Assembly: GCA_029057255.1 (NCBI GenBank)
Contig: JAICZO010000413.1
Span: 1 to 5,305, forward strand
Direction: 5' to 3'
DNA: 5,305 bases
Source: Muribaculaceae bacterium
Lineage (GTDB): Bacteria; Bacteroidota; Bacteroidia; Bacteroidales; Muribaculaceae
Both the position numbers and the translations under genes were made by a program. The notes under the pieces were generated by a model, which worked only from the letters and a program-made list of their open reading frames with translations, made no database searches and was not told where the DNA came from. This document shows, piece after piece, positions 1-5,305 of this stretch; position 1 is the first letter of the stretch; the number at the start of each line of letters is the position of its first letter.

Positions 1-6
1 GTAGGC

Positions 7-1080
7 CTACATCCGGCGCTCTATTTGGTGGCCATGCGGCACGCTTGCGCCCCCGACGCCGGCGGCGAGTCGATAGGCCTCGTCGACGATGCTCTTTTTC
101 TCGGCATCGGAGATGCCCCGGCGGTAGAGCATCGAGCCTAACACGAGGGCTGAGGACTGTGCCGCGGTAGTCTGCCGGCGCATGAAGTCAAGAGCCTCGC
201 GGAGCGAGCGCAGGTCGGGGGTGAAGCTGTCGATAATGACCGTGTTGCCATACATGCTCGCGGTTATTTCGCGGCGGCAGTTCACCAGGCCGATGCTGTC
301 GGGGATGTCGGCGGGGCAGTCTGTGACTCCGATATGCCGCAGCACTTCGGCGGCGATGGCGTGGAAGATTGTCGGGTGGCTGCCTTGTGTGACTTCGATG
401 GCTTCGGCGCCGTCGGGCAGCATCTCGCGGAGGATACGGCCGAGGGCGGGGTCGGAGTCGGCATAGAAAACGGTCGAGCAGTGCGAGACGAGTCTGACTT
501 TCTCGCGTATCTTCTCTTCATGAGAGGCGAAGGCTTCGTCGTGCTCGCTGTCCATAGCCGTTATTATGCCGGTGTGGTGCGATGCGCCTATCACCGAGAC
601 TGTTCCCTCGGCCTGTCCGGGGCCGTCGATGCCTGCCTCGGTGATGTAGCAGGTGTCGGGGTCGGCGCCGCCGGATGTCATGTCGAGTATGGCCAGAGGC
701 AGACCGATGCTGGAGTTCCAGCTTCGCGGGCTGCGGCGCGCCTTGCGCCCCAGCGACAGCAGCGATGTGAAGAGCAGCTCTTTCATAGTGGTCTTGCCGT
801 GGCTGCCGGTGACCACGATGCCGCTGTCGATGCCGTCGAGCCGCTGTCGTGCCAGATCGGCAAGAGCGGCCGGCACATTGTCGACCTTCATGAACTCGGC
901 GTCGGGGCATGCTTGGGGTATCTCCTCGACGATAAAGGCTCTCACTCCGGCGTCGTAGAGCGCGGGGATGAAGCGGTGGCCGTCGCCCACTTCGGTGCGG
1001 ATGGCGGCGAATACTGTCGCCGACGGGTCAAAGACCGAGCGGCTGTCGGCGATGATATATCTGTAGTCGGAAATATTCAT
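7..1080 (-). CDS. MurF-like Mur ligase, lacking the alanine racemase half
   Basis: The family joins D-Ala-D-Ala to UDP-MurNAc-tripeptide in the cytoplasm, using ATP. Seen here, in a 357-residue product: an N-terminal substrate-domain motif (ADSRS, residues 11-15, then DGHRFIP, 33-39), an intact ATP-binding P-loop TGSHGKTTMKE (91-101), RSPRSWNSSIGLPL (116-129), TEAG (147-150), His180, and an EEKIREK lysine segment (188-194). These match my recollection of the MurF half of the Bacteroidota MurF/alanine racemase fusion. The usual DSYN motif reads DSFT (284-287), and the central domain is short and divergent. A TAG stop ends the frame at LYRRG...ERRM, before any racemase domain and only 6 bases from the window edge, so this may be a truncated or interrupted fusion gene or a diverged stand-alone paralogue. 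The start at 1080 was chosen because its ATG overlaps the upstream stop (ATGA) and begins just before the conserved domain; an upstream ATG at 1140 adds only a proline-rich, unconserved-looking leader. Confidence 0.8.
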   Translation of the reverse strand: MNISDYRYIIADSRSVFDPSATVFAAIRTEVGDGHRFIPALYDAGVRAFIVEEIPQACPDAEFMKVDNVPAALADLARQRLDGIDSGIVVTGSHGKTTMKELLFTSLLSLGRKARRSPRSWNSSIGLPLAILDMTSGGADPDTCYITEAGIDGPGQAEGTVSVIGASHHTGIITAMDSEHDEAFASHEEKIREKVRLVSHCSTVFYADSDPALGRILREMLPDGAEAIEVTQGSHPTIFHAIAAEVLRHIGVTDCPADIPDSIGLVNCRREITASMYGNTVIIDSFTPDLRSLREALDFMRRQTTAAQSSALVLGSMLYRRGISDAEKKSIVDEAYRLAAGVGGASVPHGHQIERRM

Positions 1081-1937
1081 AATATTCTGCGGTGCTGCGA
1101 AGCAAGGTAGCGGCGGCGGTGCTCGGCCGCCGTGCTGCATGTGTCACGCGTGAAGTAAGTTTGTGAGAAAATCTCGTAGATGTAGTCGGCCGCTGTCGGT
1201 GAGGGGTGCTTCATGTCGGCGGCGTAGAAGCGGTAGTCGCGCAGGTCGTCGATGAGCATCTCGTATGAGGGGAAGTAGGCGGCAAAGTCTCTGTGGCGGG
1301 CGATGACGTCTTCGACGGCGAGCATGAGTGTGCTTTTGCTGACGGTGTTGCCGTGCAGCCCGTCGGCAAGATGTCTTATCGGGCTGACTGTCAGGATGAC
1401 GTGTGCCGCACCGGCGTCCTTGATGGCAGTCAGGGCGTCGTCGAGCGCGTCTGCGGCGTCGCTGACGCTGAGCAGCCTGCGGTCGAAGTCGGCCGCCGGG
1501 AATTTATGGCAGTTGCCGACAGTGCGTCCGAGGCCCCGGTGGTCGAAGACGTAGGCGGTGCCGAGGGTGATGATGACGGCCGAGGCCTGCCTCAGTGTGT
1601 CGCCGAGCATTGCCGATGTGGTGTTGACCGTCGCCAGGAGGGTATCGGCAGAGCTGCCGCAATAGCGGCTCGCGAAGTCGAGGCAGTGGTAGCCGGCAGG
1701 CCCTTCGACGAGGTCTGCGGCCGAGTAACCGGGGCCGCACAGCGCACGGCGGATACATGCTGAGAGCGATACGGGGTTGTACAGCGGCCCGAAGGGATTG
1801 CGGAGCACGCTGAAGCCGTCGGTCTCGAGGCGGCTGCCTATCTCGTCGGAGAAGCAGGAGCCGAGCAGGACGACGGCGCCGTCGTGGCTGATTTTCCACG
1901 ACGAGGGTCTGATGTCAATCTCGGTGCGGAATCGCAT
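1077..1937 (-). CDS. GSCFA-domain protein (SGNH hydrolase-like)
   Basis: GSCFA proteins (a Pfam family named after its motif) are related to SGNH/GDSL esterases; their substrate is not known to me. The 286-residue product shows the signature as GSCFS (residues 26-30, with Ser27 and Cys28), then NPFGPLYNP (47-55), a strand-like ITLGTAYVF, ILTVSPIRH in the second half, and DMKHPS near the end, where Asp241 and His244 fit the SGNH Asp-x-x-His pair. No signal peptide or membrane segment is visible, so it is probably cytoplasmic. The ATG at 1937 was preferred over the one at 1961 because it lies 4 bases beyond the upstream stop and puts MRFRTEIDI at the N-terminus, as in family members I recall; the longer start would overlap the upstream gene by 20 bases. 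The downstream MurF-like gene overlaps its stop, pointing to translational coupling. As I recall, GSCFA genes often sit beside murF/alr in Bacteroidales, which suggests an envelope role (inference). Confidence 0.9.
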   Translation of the reverse strand: MRFRTEIDIRPSSWKISHDGAVVLLGSCFSDEIGSRLETDGFSVLRNPFGPLYNPVSLSACIRRALCGPGYSAADLVEGPAGYHCLDFASRYCGSSADTLLATVNTTSAMLGDTLRQASAVIITLGTAYVFDHRGLGRTVGNCHKFPAADFDRRLLSVSDAADALDDALTAIKDAGAAHVILTVSPIRHLADGLHGNTVSKSTLMLAVEDVIARHRDFAAYFPSYEMLIDDLRDYRFYAADMKHPSPTAADYIYEIFSQTYFTRDTCSTAAEHRRRYLASQHRRIL

Positions 1938-1941
1938 GTTG

Positions 1942-3906
1942 TCAGAACATCTGGTAGTCAATGGAAAGCACCTGGAACTCAGTGCGCCTGTTGATCTGGT
2001 CGGCAGCCTCCTGATCGGCTTCGGGCAGCGCGAGGATATACTCCTCGGTGAGGACGTCGCCTTCCTTGAACTGCGGATACTCGCGCGCGAGCTTCTTGGT
2101 GATGGTCTTGGGGCGCGATTTGCCGTAGCCCTGGCTCTGAAGGCGCTCGGGCGCTATGCCTACCGATATCAGATAGTCGATGACCGACTTGGCGCGGCGG
2201 CTCGACAGGTCTATGTTGTACTCCTCGGAGCCTTTGCGGTCGGTGTGCGACGCCATCTCGATGGTGACGTTGGGGTTGTCGCGGAGCACCTGCGCCATCT
2301 CGTCGAGACCTGCTTTCGACTCGGGTCGCAATGTCGCCTTGTCGAAGTCGTAGAAGATGTTGTCGATGACTACGGGCTTGGTAATAGAGGCGAGGATGAA
2401 GTCGACGCCGTACTCGGCGTCCTCCTCGGCAGTGTCGCTGACAAACTCCTGCTTGGCATTTAGGTAGCCCTTGGCGCCGGCAAGCATGACGTAGCTGACG
2501 CCGCGGTCGAGGGGGAAGGAGAATGAGCCGTCGGCGCGCGCCACCTGTTTCTGGTTGGAGCCGTCGTTGCCGACGATGCGTATGACGGCGTTGGGCACCG
2601 GTTCTTCGTCTTTGTCGAGCACCCAGCCCGAGATGAGTATCTTAAGGTCGGGCAGCTCGAATGTGAAGAGGTGGTCGAAGCCGCGGTTGTCGCCGCGGTT
2701 GGAGCTGAAGAATCCGCTCTCGCCCTCGCCGAAGGTCATGCCGAAATCATCGGCCGACGAGTTGACCGGGGTGCCCATGTTGGTGACGCTCCATCCGCCC
2801 GAGGGTGTCAGCTCGGCACGGAATATGTCGAGGCCTCCGTAGCCGGGGTGGCCGTTGGAGCTGAAGTAGAACACCGAGTCGCTGCGGAAGGTGGGGAACA
2901 TCTCGTCGCCCGGCGTGTTGATCCACTCGCCGAGGTTCTCGAGCGTGCCGGCGCGCTCCACCAGGTTGATGCGCCATATGTCGCGGCCGCCCTGTCCGCC
3001 GGGCATGTCGGATGTGAAGTAGAGCCACTTGCCGTCGGGCGATACTGCCGGGTGGGCGTAGCTCGACAGCGTGTCGGCCGTTATCTCGAATTTGACCGGG
3101 GCGCTCCACTTGGCGTCGGAGCGCTGCGAGGTGTATATCTCGACGCCTGTGTTGGCGTTGGGCTCGCGTCGGGCGCGGCTGAGGTACATGGTAGAGCCGT
3201 CGGGCGAGAACGCGGGCGTGCCTTCGTCGGCGTCGGTGTTCAGCTCGCCTTCGACCGGCTCGGGCTTCTTCCACTCGCCGCGTTCGTTCTTGGTCGCAAA
3301 CCATATGTCGCCTTTCTTCATGCCCGTAATCTCGCTCTTCTTGTCGCCGGTCACTTTCTCGTTGGTCGAGGTGAAGTATATCTGCTCGAGCGAGCGGTCA
3401 AGGTACATGGGGGAGTAGTCGGCGCGGCGCGAGTTGAAGAGCTTCGAGCTCTTGACCACGTAGCGAGTGCCGCCTTTCTTGGCCAGTCCCATCTCGGCGC
3501 CTATGAGACCGTTTTGGGCGAGTCTGTCGTCGGGACGCCACGCAAGGTAGTCCTTGTAGGCTTTTATCGCACCGTTGTAGTTGGCCTGCGCGGCCATCAT
3601 CTGCGCCATGTAGAGGTAGAGCGTAGAGTCGGGGTAGCCGTAGCGCGCGGCATTCTGATATGCCGCAGCTGCTCGCGCATACTGGTTGAGCCTTCGGTGG
3701 CACTCTGCCATCTTGAATGCAACTTCGCCACGCTGGGCGCGTTCCTCTCTCTTGGTGAGTTTGTTATATATCTTTCGGTATGTCTTTGAGGCGTCGTTGT
3801 ACTCGCCGCGCTCCATCTGTTCGTTGGCAGTGGCCAGCTTGGCGCCTCCGCATGACCAGAGCAGAGCCGCCATGACAGCCAACAATGTGAAATATCGTAG
3901 TCGCAT
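1942..3906 (-). CDS. PorE-like OmpA-family lipoprotein (TPR, PD40 propeller, OmpA_C)
   Basis: A 654-residue predicted lipoprotein. Residues 1-19 form a signal peptide ending in a lipobox (LWSC, lipidated Cys19). About 23-143 are TPR-like helices; about 150-415 form a PD40/WD40-like beta-propeller with repeats such as FSPDG (233-237), VSPDG (288-292) and FYFSSN (346-351); about 422-505 are a carboxypeptidase-regulatory-like beta domain; about 512-654 are an OmpA_C domain. Asp556 (in HTD) and Arg571 (in LSSRRA) sit at the positions that bind diaminopimelate of peptidoglycan in OmpA_C domains. Order and length match PorE (PG1058) of Porphyromonas gingivalis, which tethers the type IX secretion machinery to peptidoglycan. 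Bacteroidales without that system can carry similar proteins, so the secretion role is inference; peptidoglycan binding at the outer membrane is the safer call. It is the first gene of the minus-strand unit. The ATG at 3906 gives the signal peptide directly; the one at 3951 lies upstream of the likely promoter element. Confidence 0.9.
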   Translation of the reverse strand: MRLRYFTLLAVMAALLWSCGGAKLATANEQMERGEYNDASKTYRKIYNKLTKREERAQRGEVAFKMAECHRRLNQYARAAAAYQNAARYGYPDSTLYLYMAQMMAAQANYNGAIKAYKDYLAWRPDDRLAQNGLIGAEMGLAKKGGTRYVVKSSKLFNSRRADYSPMYLDRSLEQIYFTSTNEKVTGDKKSEITGMKKGDIWFATKNERGEWKKPEPVEGELNTDADEGTPAFSPDGSTMYLSRARREPNANTGVEIYTSQRSDAKWSAPVKFEITADTLSSYAHPAVSPDGKWLYFTSDMPGGQGGRDIWRINLVERAGTLENLGEWINTPGDEMFPTFRSDSVFYFSSNGHPGYGGLDIFRAELTPSGGWSVTNMGTPVNSSADDFGMTFGEGESGFFSSNRGDNRGFDHLFTFELPDLKILISGWVLDKDEEPVPNAVIRIVGNDGSNQKQVARADGSFSFPLDRGVSYVMLAGAKGYLNAKQEFVSDTAEEDAEYGVDFILASITKPVVIDNIFYDFDKATLRPESKAGLDEMAQVLRDNPNVTIEMASHTDRKGSEEYNIDLSSRRAKSVIDYLISVGIAPERLQSQGYGKSRPKTITKKLAREYPQFKEGDVLTEEYILALPEADQEAADQINRRTEFQVLSIDYQMF

Positions 3907-3938
3907 ATTAGTAAAACGCCTTATGCCGTTTGATATTG

Positions 3939-3946
3939 CAAAGGTA
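3939..3946 (-). promoter_or_regulatory. -7 promoter element (TAnnTTTG) for the PorE-like gene
   Basis: On the minus strand this reads TACCTTTG followed by C, a full match to the Bacteroidota -7 consensus TAnnTTTG. It lies 32 bases upstream of the chosen start, giving a short leader. No convincing TTTG-type -33 element is seen at the expected 19-21 base spacing, so it rests on the -7 match and position alone. It would drive the lipoprotein, GSCFA and MurF-like genes as one transcript. Confidence 0.6.
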
Positions 3947-3967
3947 GGCATTTTCCTCGTTTTTTAG

Positions 3968-3975
3968 TATTTTTG
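3968..3975 (+). promoter_or_regulatory. -7 promoter element (TAnnTTTG) for the yjbQ-like gene
   Basis: TATTTTTG followed by C matches the Bacteroidota -7 consensus TAnnTTTG, 18 bases before the ATG at 3994. The transcript would start only around ten bases before the gene, so the leader is very short. A -33 element at normal spacing is not evident; the T-rich surroundings make a chance match more likely here than for the opposing element. Confidence 0.5.
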
Positions 3976-3993
3976 CGCCCAAAAACAAGGCTA

Positions 3994-4407
3994 ATGATAT
4001 ATCAGAAAGAATTCCGTCTCAAAGCCCGCCGCCGCGGCTGCCATCTGATAACGGGCGAGATACTCGCGCACCTTCCTTCGCCGCTGCCCGAGGCGGGGCT
4101 GCTCAACATTTTTGTGAAGCACACGTCGTGCGGCCTGACTGTCAACGAGAACGCCGACCCGGATGTGCGTGCCGACATGAACCGTATCTTCGACCGGCTC
4201 GTGCCCGAGAACCAGCCCTACTACGAGCACACAATGGAGGGCGCCGACGATATGCCGGCACATGCCAAGAGCACTCTCGCCGGAGTGTCGCTGACAATAC
4301 CTGTCAGCGGCGGACGCCTCAACTTAGGTACATGGCAGGGCATCTACCTGTGCGAGTTCCGCGACTACGGCGGCGAGCGCTCGATAGTCCTGACGCTCTA
4401 CAGCTGA
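3994..4407 (+). CDS. yjbQ: YjbQ / UPF0047 family protein
   Basis: A 137-residue cytoplasmic protein, full length for the YjbQ (UPF0047) family. The family's cellular role is unsettled; the E. coli member has been reported to have weak thiamine-phosphate synthase activity, hence the label 'secondary thiamine-phosphate synthase' in databases. Seen here are the conserved blocks in order: HTSCGLTVNENADPDV (residues 43-58), EGADDMPAHAK (82-92) and LNLGTWQGIYLCEFR (109-123), with His43, Asp85, His90 and Glu121 as plausible metal or active-site positions. The ATG at 3994 was chosen because MIYQKEF is a typical family N-terminus and an in-frame TTG at 3973 overlaps the -7 promoter element. The gene is divergent from the PorE-like lipoprotein, and its last 10 bases overlap the convergent MBL-fold gene. 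No functional link to either neighbour is visible. Confidence 0.93.
   Translation: MIYQKEFRLKARRRGCHLITGEILAHLPSPLPEAGLLNIFVKHTSCGLTVNENADPDVRADMNRIFDRLVPENQPYYEHTMEGADDMPAHAKSTLAGVSLTIPVSGGRLNLGTWQGIYLCEFRDYGGERSIVLTLYS
4398..4407. other. Tail-to-tail overlap of convergent genes
   Basis: The TAG stop of the minus-strand MBL gene (4398-4400) lies inside the last codons of the plus-strand yjbQ-like gene, whose TGA is at 4405-4407. The coding regions share 10 bases, leaving no room for an intergenic terminator, so each transcript must end inside the opposite gene. Confidence 0.9.
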
Positions 4408-5249
4408 AAGAGGACGGTGTCGCCGTCGGCGGGGACGTGGACGTGGCCGCTGTAACAGGCGGAGGCTTCGTCGGTGTAGAGCCGCGCGCGGTTGTCGAGG
4501 TCGCGGTCCTCGCAGTGGTATAGCAGCAGGTCGGGTATGCCTGCCCGCTCGGCTATTATGGCCACGTCGCGGACGGTGTAGTGGTGCTTCTCGTAGGGCC
4601 TGAAGATGTCGCGGTCGGCATATCGGCAGAAGGCTCCGCACATGAGCAGCTGACAGCCTGCGGCCTCGGCGCTGTTACGCTCGGTCAGCGCCTCGTCGCC
4701 GAGACAGACGATTGTGCGGCCGCTGTCGAAGCACATCCTGAACCCTGTCTGCCTGACGTTCTCCAACCCGCAGTCGAAGAATGCTACTGTCGCTCCCGGA
4801 AGCTCGGCCCGCGGTGTCGCGTCGGTGTTGTGGAAGGTGATAAGGTCGGCAATCATGGCGTAGTGGGACTCGAGCAGGGTCAGACGGCAGATGGTGAGCA
4901 GCGTCTCGATGACGTCGCTGTTGCCGTAGACGGTGAGGCGGTCGCCGGTGCCGCCGGACTTGGCGCGGTTGATGACGCTGCGGACTATCCACACGGCGCC
5001 GAGAATATGGTCGGTGTGCGAGTGCGAGATGAACAGATGGCGTATCTCCCCGGCCGCTATGCCTGCGTGCTGCATCCGCCCGAGGATGCCGTTGCCGCCG
5101 CCGGTGTCGGTCATCCACTCGAATGCGGCTGTGCGGATGACGAAGCATGTGTTGAAGCTGTGCTGCGGAAATGCGCTGCCGGTGCCGAGCATCACTATCT
5201 CGGCGACGTCTCCTGCGGCTTGTGCGCGGTATGTCTCTGCGGTGTCCAT
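4398..5249 (-). CDS. MBL-fold metallohydrolase, RNase Z-like subgroup
   Basis: A 283-residue metallo-beta-lactamase-fold protein with no signal peptide, so probably cytoplasmic. Seen: the first strand and loop MLGTGSAF (residues 20-27), DTGGGNGI (48-55), the metal-binding HSHTDH (76-81: His76, His78, Asp80, His81), LGDE (183-186, Asp185 as bridging ligand), YEKHHYTV (219-226) and LLLYHCEDRD (241-250, His245 as a late ligand). The pattern resembles a subgroup annotated as MBL-fold hydrolase or ribonuclease Z-like in Bacteroidota and Firmicutes. From memory, that subgroup reads FFDIHS where this protein has FFDCGL (157-162), so a metal-ligand His appears replaced by Gly161, and an expected HE before AFC reads CG (204-205). 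Substrate unknown; tRNA 3' processing should not be assumed. An in-frame TAA lies 15 bases upstream of the ATG with no other ATG between them, which fixes the start. It converges on, and overlaps, the yjbQ-like gene. Confidence 0.88.
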   Translation of the reverse strand: MDTAETYRAQAAGDVAEIVMLGTGSAFPQHSFNTCFVIRTAAFEWMTDTGGGNGILGRMQHAGIAAGEIRHLFISHSHTDHILGAVWIVRSVINRAKSGGTGDRLTVYGNSDVIETLLTICRLTLLESHYAMIADLITFHNTDATPRAELPGATVAFFDCGLENVRQTGFRMCFDSGRTIVCLGDEALTERNSAEAAGCQLLMCGAFCRYADRDIFRPYEKHHYTVRDVAIIAERAGIPDLLLYHCEDRDLDNRARLYTDEASACYSGHVHVPADGDTVLFQL

Positions 5250-5305
5250 GTCGGTGTGGGGGGGTTAGTGGTGCGGGGTGCTACGTTAGGCGAGGGGCGG
5301 CTGTT
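5250..5305. other. Upstream region of the MBL gene, nothing recognised
   Basis: These 56 bases precede the MBL gene. On the minus strand they hold an in-frame TAA 15 bases before the ATG and a run of seven C. I see no TAnnTTTG element, hairpin or coding signal; a promoter or a co-transcribed upstream gene would lie beyond the window. Confidence 0.4.

Noticed and set aside
1..10. Perfect 10-base palindrome GTAGGCCTAC
   Set aside because: Short, at the window edge and overlapping a stop codon; a palindrome of this length is common by chance and no partner repeat was noticed.
334..1110. Plus-strand open frame (258 codons) opposite the MurF-like gene
   Set aside because: No recognisable motif and a composition typical of an antisense shadow; the minus strand carries a P-loop and family motifs throughout.
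1081..1140. Upstream ATG adding 20 residues to the MurF-like protein
   Set aside because: The leader is proline-rich and does not resemble the family N-terminus; the ATGA overlap at 1077-1080 supports the later start.
1777..2463. Plus-strand open frame (228 codons) spanning the GSCFA and PorE-like junction
   Set aside because: It runs antisense across two supported genes and shows no family signature.
2671..3789. Long plus-strand open frame (372 codons) opposite the PorE-like gene
   Set aside because: Its translation is low-complexity (Val, Gly, Ala, Arg rich) without domain motifs, and it lies antisense to a gene with clear domains. GC-rich codon use produces such frames.
3907..3951. Upstream ATG adding 15 residues to the PorE-like protein
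   Set aside because: It would put charged residues ahead of the lipoprotein signal and lies upstream of the likely -7 element, so it would not be transcribed from that promoter.
3973..3993. TTG start for the yjbQ-like gene
   Set aside because: It overlaps the -7 element, and the ATG at 3994 gives a normal YjbQ N-terminus.

Overview
The window looks like an ordinary stretch of chromosome from a GC-rich member of the Bacteroidales. A Muribaculaceae-like gut bacterium is my guess; the order is much firmer than the family. The reasons are protein types typical of Bacteroidota (a TPR / PD40-propeller / OmpA_C lipoprotein of the PorE type, a GSCFA-domain protein, and a Mur ligase resembling the N-terminal half of the Bacteroidota MurF-alanine racemase fusion), two matches to the Bacteroidota -7 promoter element TAnnTTTG, and start codons preceded by A/T-rich sequence rather than clear Shine-Dalgarno sites.

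Layout. Positions 3906 down to 7 on the minus strand hold a compact three-gene unit: a PorE-like envelope lipoprotein (3906-1942), a GSCFA/SGNH-type protein (1937-1077, 4 bases after the previous stop), and a MurF-like ligase (1080-7, start overlapping the previous stop as ATGA). An 87-base divergent intergenic region (3907-3993) carries one -7-like element per strand. On the plus strand follows a small YjbQ/UPF0047 protein (3994-4407). Its 3' end overlaps by 10 bases the 3' end of a convergent MBL-fold metallohydrolase (5249-4398). The last 56 bases (5250-5305) show no gene.

How the genes may work together. The minus-strand trio has an envelope theme: a lipoprotein with a peptidoglycan-binding OmpA_C domain, a predicted esterase/hydrolase-like protein, and a ligase of the peptidoglycan precursor family. 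Tight spacing suggests co-transcription and translational coupling. YjbQ and the MBL protein are housekeeping-type enzymes of poorly defined role with no evident link to the trio.

I found no mobile element, CRISPR array, RNA gene or clear new system. The points worth a second look are (i) the MurF-like protein, which stops where the family normally continues into an alanine racemase domain and has altered catalytic positions, (ii) an MBL protein that seems to lack a conserved metal-ligand histidine, and (iii) the tail-to-tail gene overlap.
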